From positions 496,001-560,000 of the forward strand of contig JASSUG010000001.1 of assembly GCA_031963465.1 (NCBI GenBank): a stretch of 64,000 bases of DNA. The letters run 5' to 3'. The notes beneath the pieces are model-generated. The model was not told the DNA's origin. It ran no database searches and saw only the letters and a program-made list of their open reading frames with translations. The position numbers were made by a program, and so were the translations under genes. This document shows, in pieces, positions 53,471 through 61,910 of the stretch (position 1 is the stretch's first letter; each line of letters opens with the position of its first letter). The DNA comes from Mycoavidus cysteinexigens_B (GTDB taxonomy: Bacteria; Pseudomonadota; Gammaproteobacteria; Burkholderiales; Burkholderiaceae).

Positions 53471-53727
53471 AAAAAGCAATTGAATTCTAGAAGGGTAGGT
53501 TTGCTTGCTTATCTGATCGGAAAGTTACCCGGTTTGGCGAGAGCCGTGATCAGATTAAATACATCGCAATCGTTTGAGATAGTCTCTTTTATTCGGGTAT
53601 CATGCGGCTACTAAAAAAATAGACGTCGTAGCGTTTTGGACTGAGTAATACTTACACAAAATTATGGCTATTTGCCTTCTGAGATAGGATCGCAGATTTC
53701 CTACCAAATTGGAATTCCTCTTCTTTT

Positions 53728-53790
53728 GTGCAAAAATTGGTTGACAATCGTCTCTTAATCATTGTACCGTTTCGTGCAAAATATGGTTGG
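53728..53790 (+). promoter_or_regulatory. Promoter region of hsdMSR with paired 17-bp direct repeats
   Basis: GTGCAAAAATTGGTTGA (53728-53744) and GTGCAAAATATGGTTGG (53774-53790) are direct repeats 46 bases apart. The first overlaps a TTGACA -35-like box at 53741-53746; the second overlaps the ribosome binding site of hsdM (GGAG at 53789). This arrangement could be a two-site operator controlling the restriction operon. No regulator gene is visible next to it. Confidence 0.5.
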
Positions 53791-53798
53791 AGACCAGA

Positions 53799-55826
53799 AT
53801 GACTGAATTTACTGGATCAGCAGCCTCGCAGGCTGATTTTATTTGGAAGAACGCGGAAGACCTGTGGGGGGACTTCAAACATACGGATTTTGGCAAGATC
53901 ATTTTGCCGTTCACGCTGCTGCGCCGTTTGGAGTGTGCGCTGGGACCGACCCGTGAGGCGGTGAGGGACGCCTATAACACCTTCAAAGATGCCGATATTG
54001 AGCTGGATACCATTCTGCGCTCGACGGCCAATTATCCCTTCTACAACACCTCTGAATACTCACTCGCCACACTGGGCAGCACCAAGACCCGCCACAATCT
54101 CGAAGACTACATTGCCCTGTTTTCGGATAACGCCCGCGCTATCTTCGAGGAGTTTGAGTTCGGTAATACGGTGATTCGCCTGGAAAAGGCTGGCTTGCTG
54201 TACAAGATCTGCAAGAACTTCGCTGGTATCAATCTGCACCCTGACGTGGTGCCGGATCGAGTGATGAGCAACATCTATGAACACCTGATACGTCGCTTTG
54301 GTGCCGAGGTCAATGAAGGGGCAGAGGACTTCATGACGCCCCGTGACATCGTGCACCTGGCGACGGCACTACTGCTTGACCCGGATGACGCCCTGTTTGA
54401 AGCAAGCCCCGGTTTGATTCGCACCCTGTACGACCCGACCTGTGGCACTGGCGGCTTCCTCACCGATGCCATGAACCATGTGGGTGACTATGGCAGCCGC
54501 GACAAAATCCCACCGGTACTGGTGCCGCACGGCCAGGAACTGGAATCGGAAACCCATGCGGTATGCGTGGCCGGTATGCTGATCCGCCGTCTGGAGTCCG
54601 ATCCAGGCCGCGACCTGTCCAAGAACATCCGTCAGGGCAGCACGCTCTCCAACGACCAGTTTGCCGGTGAGCGCTTCCACTACTGCCTGTCCAATCCGCC
54701 TTTTGGCAAGAAGTGGGAGAAGGACAAGAAAGCCGTTGAGAGAGAGCATGAAAAAGGCGAACTGGGGCGCTTCGGGCCGGGCCTGCCCAAAATCAGCGAT
54801 GGTTCCATGCTGTTTTTAATGCACCTGGCGAGCAAGCTGGAACTGCCAGTCAATGGTGGTGGCCGCGCCGCGATCGTGTTGTCGGGTTCTCCACTGTTCA
54901 ATGGCGGTGCCGCTTCAGGTGAATCGGAAATCCGCCGCTGGCTGTTGGAAGACGACTTGATTGAAGCAATTGTGGCTCTGCCAACCGATTTGTTCTTCCG
55001 CACCAACATTGCTACCTACCTGTGGATTCTGTCCAACAAGAAGCCTGAAGAACGCAAAGGTAAGGTGCAGTTGATCAACGCCACCGACCTGTGGACATCC
55101 ATCCGCAACGAGGGTAATAAGCGTCGCATCGTCGGCGATGACCAGCGCCGTCAGATTCTGGACATCTACGCGACAGGGGAAACCGAAGCGCTTTCCCGGA
55201 TGCTGGACTACCGCACCTTCGGTTATCGCCGTATCAAGGTGCTGCGCCCGCTGCGTATGAAACTGGTGCTGGATGAAACGGGACTGGCACGGCTGGAAGC
55301 GGATGCGACCTGGAGCAACCTCTCACCCGCGCATCAAGCTTTCTGGCTGGATGCCCTCAGGCCGCTGATGGAACAAACCCAGCCCTACCTCTGGGCGGAA
55401 ACCTTTGCCAAAGAATCCATCAAGTCTGAGGAAGCCAAGGCACTCAAGGTGAAGGCGAACAAGAACTTGATTTCCGCGCTGATTAACGCTTTCGGCCATA
55501 AAGACCCGCAAGCCGAGCCGGTCACGGATGCCAACGGCGAAATTGTGCCCGATACAGATTTGACCGATTACGAGAATGTGCCCTATCTGGAGGACATTCA
55601 GGATTACTTCGCCCGCGAAGTGCTGCCCCATGTGCCGGATGCTTATCTGGACGAGAGCTTTACCGACTCTAGAGACGGCCAATTGGGTCGCGTGGGCTAC
55701 GAGATCAACTTCAACCGCTTCTTCTACCAATACCAGCCGCCACGCCCACTGGCTGAAATTGATACGGACTTGAACGCAGTAGAGGCCGAGATTGCGGCAC
55801 TTCTGGCGGAGGTGACAACAGAATGA
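53799..55826 (+). CDS. hsdM: Type I restriction-modification system, methyltransferase subunit HsdM
   Basis: N6-adenine methyltransferase subunit. The N-terminal helical domain contains SQADFIWKNAEDLWGDFKHT and the FGKIILPFTLLRRLE block. The SAM motif is DPTCGTGGFLTDAM (about residue 220) and the catalytic motif is SNPPFGKKW (about 300). The ATG at 53799 has GGAG upstream; 675 residues. The C-terminal extension includes repeated acidic and proline-rich segments. Its stop overlaps hsdS by four bases. The operon looks GC-richer than the WD40 and NACHT genes, which suggests independent acquisition. Confidence 0.96.
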   Translation: MTEFTGSAASQADFIWKNAEDLWGDFKHTDFGKIILPFTLLRRLECALGPTREAVRDAYNTFKDADIELDTILRSTANYPFYNTSEYSLATLGSTKTRHNLEDYIALFSDNARAIFEEFEFGNTVIRLEKAGLLYKICKNFAGINLHPDVVPDRVMSNIYEHLIRRFGAEVNEGAEDFMTPRDIVHLATALLLDPDDALFEASPGLIRTLYDPTCGTGGFLTDAMNHVGDYGSRDKIPPVLVPHGQELESETHAVCVAGMLIRRLESDPGRDLSKNIRQGSTLSNDQFAGERFHYCLSNPPFGKKWEKDKKAVEREHEKGELGRFGPGLPKISDGSMLFLMHLASKLELPVNGGGRAAIVLSGSPLFNGGAASGESEIRRWLLEDDLIEAIVALPTDLFFRTNIATYLWILSNKKPEERKGKVQLINATDLWTSIRNEGNKRRIVGDDQRRQILDIYATGETEALSRMLDYRTFGYRRIKVLRPLRMKLVLDETGLARLEADATWSNLSPAHQAFWLDALRPLMEQTQPYLWAETFAKESIKSEEAKALKVKANKNLISALINAFGHKDPQAEPVTDANGEIVPDTDLTDYENVPYLEDIQDYFAREVLPHVPDAYLDESFTDSRDGQLGRVGYEINFNRFFYQYQPPRPLAEIDTDLNAVEAEIAALLAEVTTE

Positions 55827-57100
55827 GTCACTACAAACCTTACCCAGCCTATCGAGATTCTGGCGTGGAATGGATTGGGCAAGTGCCGGAGCATTGGAGC
55901 GTGTCCCGGATCAAACGTCATGCTGTACTTCGCACTGAGCGCCGTAATGATTTCCCTGCTAATCAGCCCTACATCGGTTTGGAAGATGTGGAGGCGGGAT
56001 CTGGTTTATACAAACCAACGAATGGCAATTCGCGTCAATCTAGCGACTCGACAGTTGGTATCTTTTATAAGGGAGACGTTTTATATGGAAAGCTGCGACC
56101 GTATTTGAGAAAAGCCATTGTCACAGAACGAGAAGGAGCTTGCTCAACCGAATTTTTGGTCATGCGCACTCAAAAAATGCTCCCGTGGTGGCTTCATCAA
56201 TGGCTCCTTACTCCTGATGTAACGCAGCAAATTGAGGCAGGCTGCGACGGAGCAAAAATGCCACGTGCTGATTGGGAACATGTGGGGTCAATTAAGATTG
56301 TTGCTCCTGACAAAAGAGAGCAGGATCAAATCCTTTCTTTTCTCAACCGCGAAACCGTTCGTATCGATGCCCTTATCCAGAAGAAAACCCGCTTTATCGA
56401 GCTGCTGAAGGAAAAGCGCCAGACGCTGATTACCCATGCGGTCACCAAGGGGTTAGCTCCCAACGTGAAAATGAAGGATTCCGGCGTTAAGTGGATTGGG
56501 CAGGTGCCGGAGCATTGGGAAGTAAAACCATTCTTCGCCCTGGTGTCCGAACTTAACAGAAAGAATACAGGTTTAATTGAGACTAATATCCTGTCGTTGA
56601 GCTTTGGTCGGATCATCAAGAAGCCAGAAAACAGGAATATGGGACTGATACCAGAATCCTACGAAACGTATCAAATTGTAGAGTCTGGTGAGATTGTGTT
56701 CAGGTTTACTGATTTACAGAATGACAAAAGAAGCTTGCGTTCTGCCGAAGTTACACAGAGAGGGATAATTACCTCTGCATATATGGCCGTTAAACCTCAT
56801 GGCCTTGAGTCAACTTACTTGGCGTGGCTAATGCGGTCATATGACCTTTGCAAAGTATTTTATGCAATGGGTGGAGGATTAAGGCAATCATTGAAGTTCG
56901 AAGATGTGAAAAGATTGCCTGTACTCGTTCCCTCACCCGAAGAGCAGAGAAATATCACTAACGCAATTAATGAGGAAACTGCTCGCATTGATTCACTTAT
57001 AGAAAAAACTGAGCAAAGCATCACCCTACTCAAAGAACGCCATTCTGCCTTTATTACCGCAGCAGTGACTGGTCAGATTGATTTGCGAGGAGAACAATAA
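55823..57100 (+). CDS. hsdS: Type I restriction-modification system, specificity subunit HsdS
   Basis: DNA-recognition subunit of 425 residues with two target-recognition domains. Each half starts with the same phrase, DSGVEWIGQVPEHW near residue 12 and DSGVKWIGQVPEHW near 218, showing the internal duplication typical of HsdS. Conserved helical spacers follow each domain (NRETVRIDALIQKKTRFIEL and NEETARIDSLIEKTEQSITL). The target-recognition regions are more A-T-rich than the spacers, as expected for exchangeable cassettes. Overlaps hsdM by ATGA. Confidence 0.95.
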   Translation: MSHYKPYPAYRDSGVEWIGQVPEHWSVSRIKRHAVLRTERRNDFPANQPYIGLEDVEAGSGLYKPTNGNSRQSSDSTVGIFYKGDVLYGKLRPYLRKAIVTEREGACSTEFLVMRTQKMLPWWLHQWLLTPDVTQQIEAGCDGAKMPRADWEHVGSIKIVAPDKREQDQILSFLNRETVRIDALIQKKTRFIELLKEKRQTLITHAVTKGLAPNVKMKDSGVKWIGQVPEHWEVKPFFALVSELNRKNTGLIETNILSLSFGRIIKKPENRNMGLIPESYETYQIVESGEIVFRFTDLQNDKRSLRSAEVTQRGIITSAYMAVKPHGLESTYLAWLMRSYDLCKVFYAMGGGLRQSLKFEDVKRLPVLVPSPEEQRNITNAINEETARIDSLIEKTEQSITLLKERHSAFITAAVTGQIDLRGEQ

Positions 57101-60100
57101 ATGGATTCGTCAGCGCATCAGGAAAAGTACTTCCAGCAATACATCATTGACCGGCTGGTTGAGCAAGGTTGGGAGCTGGGTGACACCAAGTATTATGACA
57201 CCGAGCGGGCGGTGTATCCCGAAGATCTTGTAAACTGGATCAAACTCAGCGGCCAGCAGGAAAAATGGGACAAGCTGGAGCGGCTCAATGGGGCTAAGAC
57301 CCTTGATGTGCTGATGGAGCGTCTGGGCAAGGCGTTGGAGAAGCAAGGCACAGTGCAGGTGTTGCGCCAGGGCTTCTCAATTGCCGGTTGTGGCCTGATC
57401 GAGATGACCGAAGCCGCACCGGAAGACAAGCGCAATGAGGCGGTGATCAGCCGCTATCAGGCCAATATCCTGCGCGTGGTGCCGGAGCTGAAGTATCATC
57501 CTGCCCGTGAATTTGCCATTGATTTGGTGCTGTTTATCAATAGCCTGCCGGTGGCGACGGTGGAACTCAAGACCGACTTCACCCAGTCCGCCGAAGCGGC
57601 GATGGATCAGTACCGTAATGATCGCTTGCCTTATGACCCGAAGACCAGGCGTAAGGAGCCGCTGCTGACCTTCAAGCGTGGTGCGGTGGTGCATTTCGCT
57701 ATGTCGGATTCCGAAATCATGATGGCGACCAGGCTGGATGGGGAAAGGACTTTCTTTCTGCCGTTCAACAAGGGCCGCGAGGATGAAACCGGCACTGTCC
57801 ATGCAGGTAACCCGCTAGGTGAAATCAAGCCCGATGGCAGCCAGGAATACCCGGTGGCGTACTTCTGGGAATCTGTCTGCCAGCCGGATGCCTGGCTGCG
57901 TATTTTCCATAGCTTCGTCTATGTCGAAAAAAAAGACGTGGTAGATATTCAGGGTAATTGGTCGAAGAAAGAGACACTGATTTTCCCACGCTTCCATCAG
58001 TGGACAGCAGTAAACCAGATGCTGGCCGATGCTCGCAAGAATGGGGCGGGCATGATCTATCTGGCTGACCATAGCGCCGGTTCCGGTAAAACCAGTACCA
58101 TTTCATGGACAGCACATGATCTAGTGAAGCTGCGCGAAGACAATGGCGATGCCGTGTTCAACAGCGTCATCATTGTGACTGACCGCAATGTACTCGATGG
58201 GCAGCTTCAGGATGCCGTGAAACAGATTGACCATCAGTTTGGCGTGATTGCCGCCATTGACCGGCAGAAGTCCTCCAAGTCCAAGAGCAAGCAACTATCG
58301 GAAGTCCTTCTGGCAGGGACGCCAATTGTAGTGGTAACTATCCAGACCTTCCCTTATGCGATGGAAGCCATCATCACCGACAAGGCCCTGAAAGGGAAAA
58401 ACTTTGCGGTGATCATTGATGAAGCGCACAACTCGCAAACCGGCTCTACGGCTGCCAAGCTGCAAGCCGCGCTGGGGATGAGTGGGCAAGGAAAGATGTC
58501 CACCATGACGGTGGATGAGTTGCTGGAGCAACTGCAAAAGTCCCGCGCGCGCGCGGACAATATCAGCTATTTCGCCTTTACCGGCACGCCGAAGCATTCC
58601 ACCCTGATGCTGTTTGGCCGCCCGGCAGACCCGACTAAACCGGCTTCCGACGATAACCCACCAGTTGCCTTCCATCAGTACACCATGCGCCAAGCCATCG
58701 AGGAGAAGTTCATTCTCGATGTGCTGAAAGGCTATGTGCCCTATAAAACCGCCTTCAATCTCTCCAAACAGCTTGAAGACAGTAAAAGGGTCAGTGGCAA
58801 GGCAGCCAAACGCGCTCTGGCACAGTGGATGGCACTGCATCCCACCAACGTGACTCAAAAGGTGCAGTTCATCATCGAGCACTTCACCAAAAACGTCGCG
58901 CACCGGCTGGATGGCAAAGCCAAGGCGATGGTAGTGACCAGCTCTCGCGCCGCGGCTATTCGCTACAAGAAGGCGTTTGATAGCTATATCGAGCAGCACA
59001 GCGAGTACGGCTTTATTCATTCACTGGTGGCCTTCTCCGGCAAGATGACCGGCAAACAGGTGATGCATCAGGACGATGGCAAGTTCAAGGACGATGTGTT
59101 CATCGTCGATGAAAACGAGGAGTTTACCGAGCAAAGCATGAACCCGGATGTACAGGGGCAGGACTTGCGCTTTGCCTTTGACCGTCCGGAATACCGCGTG
59201 ATGCTGGTTGCCGATAAATTCCAGACTGGCTTTGACCAGCCCAAACTGGTGGCGATGTATGTGGACAAGAAGATCGCCAACCATGTGGAGATCGTGCAGA
59301 CCTTCGCCCGCCTGAACCGTATGGCTCCGGGCAAGGATGAAGTCTTTATCATCGACTTTGTGAACGACCCGAACAATGTTCGCCAGGCATTTGCGACCTA
59401 CGATAACGGCGCGCACATTGATGAAGTGCAAGACCTGAACGTGGTCTATGAAATCAAGGAACGGCTGGACGAGCACGGCCTGTATGATGAGAAGGATCTG
59501 GCCGCGTTCAAGGAAGCCCGCTTCAAAACTATCCGCGACATCACCCACACCAAATCGCCGCAGCATAAGGCCTTGTACGCTGCGACCAGCGGGGCAACGG
59601 GCCTGTATAATGACAAAATGAAAATGCTCCGCGATGGCATGGCTACCTGGGAAGCCGCCTTCGAGAAGGCGCACGCCAAGGGCGATGAAGCGGGTATGAG
59701 GTCTGCCGATCATCATCAGGATGAGTATGCTGAACAAATTAAGACCCTGCTGGGTTTCAAGTCAGACTTGGGGCGCTTCTGCCGCACCTATTCCTATATC
59801 GCCCAACTGATTGATTTTGGCGACCCGGAACTGGAGAACTTCGCCGCCTTCGCCAAACTGCTGCAAAAGCGTCTGCTACACGAAGCCCCAGAAACCGTGG
59901 ATTTGACTGGCCTTGTGCTTACCGGCTTTGACATTAATGCACGCCCGGAGAACACAGAGGAGGACGGTGAAACACCGGTACTGCAACCGACAGGCGCAGG
60001 TGGTGGTGTCGCTGGAGACAAGCCGAAGTTCGTCAAAGAGATTATCGATCGGCTCAACAGCCTGTTTGGTGAGGCCACACCGCTTCAGGATCAGGTGGCT

Positions 60101-60355
60101 TTCGTCAACCAGATCAAGTCAATTACCGGTGAAAGCGATGTAGTCATGGCTCAGGTGGAGAGCAATACCCGCGAACAGGCCATGAAGGGTAACCTGCCTG
60201 GTGCGGTTCAGCAAGCCGTAGTGCGTGCCTTGTCCAGCCACCAGAAACTGGCTACCCAAGTACTCAAGTCTGACCGTCAGGGCATGACCGCATTGGTTGA
60301 TGTGGTTTATGACTTGCTGCGCGAAGGCAAAGACATCGACCTGGATATGGACTGA
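57101..60355 (+). CDS. hsdR: Type I restriction-modification system, restriction and translocation subunit HsdR
   Basis: Large subunit of 1084 residues. The N-terminal nuclease domain shows DLVLFINSLPVATVELK (PD-(D/E)XK core, about residues 145-160). The SF2 motor has Walker A DHSAGSGKTS (about 325), DEAH box IIDEAHNSQTG (about 440), FTGTPKHST, and motif VI region VEIVQTFARLNRMAPG. The C-terminal helical domain contacts the HsdM/HsdS core. It starts on the base after the hsdS stop codon. All three subunits look intact, so the system may be active. Confidence 0.96.
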   Translation: MDSSAHQEKYFQQYIIDRLVEQGWELGDTKYYDTERAVYPEDLVNWIKLSGQQEKWDKLERLNGAKTLDVLMERLGKALEKQGTVQVLRQGFSIAGCGLIEMTEAAPEDKRNEAVISRYQANILRVVPELKYHPAREFAIDLVLFINSLPVATVELKTDFTQSAEAAMDQYRNDRLPYDPKTRRKEPLLTFKRGAVVHFAMSDSEIMMATRLDGERTFFLPFNKGREDETGTVHAGNPLGEIKPDGSQEYPVAYFWESVCQPDAWLRIFHSFVYVEKKDVVDIQGNWSKKETLIFPRFHQWTAVNQMLADARKNGAGMIYLADHSAGSGKTSTISWTAHDLVKLREDNGDAVFNSVIIVTDRNVLDGQLQDAVKQIDHQFGVIAAIDRQKSSKSKSKQLSEVLLAGTPIVVVTIQTFPYAMEAIITDKALKGKNFAVIIDEAHNSQTGSTAAKLQAALGMSGQGKMSTMTVDELLEQLQKSRARADNISYFAFTGTPKHSTLMLFGRPADPTKPASDDNPPVAFHQYTMRQAIEEKFILDVLKGYVPYKTAFNLSKQLEDSKRVSGKAAKRALAQWMALHPTNVTQKVQFIIEHFTKNVAHRLDGKAKAMVVTSSRAAAIRYKKAFDSYIEQHSEYGFIHSLVAFSGKMTGKQVMHQDDGKFKDDVFIVDENEEFTEQSMNPDVQGQDLRFAFDRPEYRVMLVADKFQTGFDQPKLVAMYVDKKIANHVEIVQTFARLNRMAPGKDEVFIIDFVNDPNNVRQAFATYDNGAHIDEVQDLNVVYEIKERLDEHGLYDEKDLAAFKEARFKTIRDITHTKSPQHKALYAATSGATGLYNDKMKMLRDGMATWEAAFEKAHAKGDEAGMRSADHHQDEYAEQIKTLLGFKSDLGRFCRTYSYIAQLIDFGDPELENFAAFAKLLQKRLLHEAPETVDLTGLVLTGFDINARPENTEEDGETPVLQPTGAGGGVAGDKPKFVKEIIDRLNSLFGEATPLQDQVAFVNQIKSITGESDVVMAQVESNTREQAMKGNLPGAVQQAVVRALSSHQKLATQVLKSDRQGMTALVDVVYDLLREGKDIDLDMD

Positions 60356-60359
60356 AACG

Positions 60360-61628
60360 ATGCTTAACCTGCTGAATCTGCCAGGCATCAAGCCGGTGGA
60401 TATATATAAAGAGAGCAAGGCGCTTATTATTGTTGCCGTGCCGGAAGTGGTTGAAGTTCCTATGTGTGGTGATTGTAATATCCCCATGCACAAACATGGT
60501 ATGCGCAAGAACAAGTTCTCGGATACTCCGCTGTATATGGAGCCTGTACGCCTTGAGATTCAGCGTCCACGCTTTCGCTGCGAATCGTGCGGCAAAATGG
60601 CGATGCCCGAATTGAGCTTTCTGGATGATAAGCGACGGGCCACCAAGCGACTGGTTGATGTGGTCCGGCAGCAGTGCTTGGGTACCACCTTTAGAGCACT
60701 GGCAGAGCATACAGGCGTTGCGGTCAATACCGTCAAAAACATCGCTCACGATCTGATTGAAGAACTCGAACAAACGGTACGTTATGAAACCCCAGTGATC
60801 ATGGGGATTGAAGAAGTGAATCTGGCCGGTGGGTACCGCTGCGTGATTACCAATCTGGCGACCAACAACGTGTTCGATATGCTTGAGTACCGGACTCAGG
60901 ATCACCTTAAACCGTTCTTCAAAGATTTGCCGGACAGAGATAAGGTGGAATGGGTCTGTACCGATATGTGGCGCCCTTTCAAGCATTCCTTTGCCCAGTA
61001 CCTTCCCAACGCCAAGCTAGTGATCGACAAATTCCACGTCGTCAAGATGGCGTCAGAAGCGCTGGAAGAAGAGCGCAAGAAGTATCAGGCGCAGCTGAGC
61101 AAAGAGCATCGTATTTACGTCAAAAAATCAATCCGCTGGCTCACCCTGAAGCGCTACGGCAACCTGACTCCCATAGAGCAAAAAGCCCTGGAGATTGTAC
61201 GCCAGGAAATCCCACTGCTTGCAGTAGCCTATGACTTCAAGGAAAGCTTCTTCGGGATCTACGATGAACCTGACAAACAGAATGCACAGAACGCCTTTGA
61301 AGCCTGGGAAAACAGCTTGCCAGAACAAGGACTGGAGCAATTCAAGAAGCTGGCTAAAACCGTTCATAACCACTACGACGACATCTTTGCCTACTGGGAT
61401 GCGCCTTTCCCAATCACCAATGCCTATACCGAGGGGCTGAATGGTCTGATCAAGATGGCAAATCGTCTGGGCAGAGGCTACAGCTACGACATTATCCGGG
61501 CAAAGACGCTGTATTCAAAAGAGGCTCGCAAGGTAGGCAGCGGTATTCGTGCTGGGCGCGGCAAGGTGGAGTATGGGCCACACATTCCTACCCTGTTGAA
61601 GCAGGCGGAAAGTGGTGATTTGGATTAA
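60360..61628 (+). CDS. ISL3-family transposase-like protein
   Basis: A 422-residue protein starting four bases after the hsdR stop codon. An N-terminal zinc ribbon (MCGDCNIPMHKHG, RFRCESCGKM) and a helix-turn-helix (TTFRALAEHTGVAVNTVKN) precede the catalytic region. Second-Asp motif CTDMWRPF, IDKFHVVKMA and the Glu-containing NAYTEGLNGLIKMANRLGRG match ISL3 transposases. The first acidic site, normally GIDE or DDF, reads MGIEEVNLAG, so Asp is replaced by Glu. No terminal inverted repeats are evident; a left end would have to lie inside hsdR. It may be an operon-embedded transposase-derived gene rather than a recent insertion. Confidence 0.85.
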   Translation: MLNLLNLPGIKPVDIYKESKALIIVAVPEVVEVPMCGDCNIPMHKHGMRKNKFSDTPLYMEPVRLEIQRPRFRCESCGKMAMPELSFLDDKRRATKRLVDVVRQQCLGTTFRALAEHTGVAVNTVKNIAHDLIEELEQTVRYETPVIMGIEEVNLAGGYRCVITNLATNNVFDMLEYRTQDHLKPFFKDLPDRDKVEWVCTDMWRPFKHSFAQYLPNAKLVIDKFHVVKMASEALEEERKKYQAQLSKEHRIYVKKSIRWLTLKRYGNLTPIEQKALEIVRQEIPLLAVAYDFKESFFGIYDEPDKQNAQNAFEAWENSLPEQGLEQFKKLAKTVHNHYDDIFAYWDAPFPITNAYTEGLNGLIKMANRLGRGYSYDIIRAKTLYSKEARKVGSGIRAGRGKVEYGPHIPTLLKQAESGDLD

Positions 61629-61731
61629 GACTGCGTGGCAAATACAGAAATTCCAACCAGGGCTATAATCTGGTGAGCCTCTGGAGAACAGTGAAATCCA
61701 ACCAGAAGAAGGCTTCTGATGCAGGAAAGAG

Positions 61732-61763
61732 CTAGGGTTAGAATGGAAGGATTCCAACCCTAG
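61732..61763. repeat. Inverted repeat and TCCAACC motifs downstream of the transposase gene
   Basis: CTAGGGTTAGAAT pairs with ATTCCAACCCTAG (12 of 13) around GGAAGG. Its right arm is the third of three TCCAACC motifs in this gap (61652, 61697, 61753); the first two extend to TCCAACCAG. The hairpin may terminate the hsd-transposase transcript, or these may be element-end sequences. The gap 61629-61817 has no gene. Confidence 0.5.
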
Positions 61764-61817
61764 ATTGCAAATAGCCAAAATTATATACAGACTAAAAATA
61801 CAGAAAATGCCAAAAAG

Positions 61818-61910
61818 GAGGCAGTGGTGGCACGGTTTTTGTTTTTCTACAACCCAGTGGAGATTACCTCTCGTATAGCGATCAGCGCTGTTGGGAATTA
61901 TCTTGTCTGA
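61818..61910 (+). pseudogene. wecE: C-terminal remnant of a WecE-type sugar aminotransferase
   Basis: A start-less frame reads EAVVARFLFFYNPVEITSRI then AISAVGNYLV and stops, overlapping the wzx start by 8 bases. The R(L/F)xxFYNx6Rx2Ix4NY spacing resembles the C-terminal end of dTDP-4-amino-4,6-dideoxygalactose transaminase (WecE/RffA) as I recall it. In enterobacteria wecD-wecE-wzxE are consecutive, which supports the reading. The rest of wecE is missing, so the restriction/transposase segment appears to have truncated it. The alignment is from memory and needs a search. Confidence 0.5.

Noticed and set aside
58295..59737. Long minus-strand open frames opposite hsdR
   Set aside because: They are mirror frames of the GC-rich hsdR coding sequence with no motifs and no translation signals.
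60264..60986. 240-codon minus-strand frame opposite the hsdR end and transposase start
   Set aside because: It spans two real genes in antisense and shows no family features.
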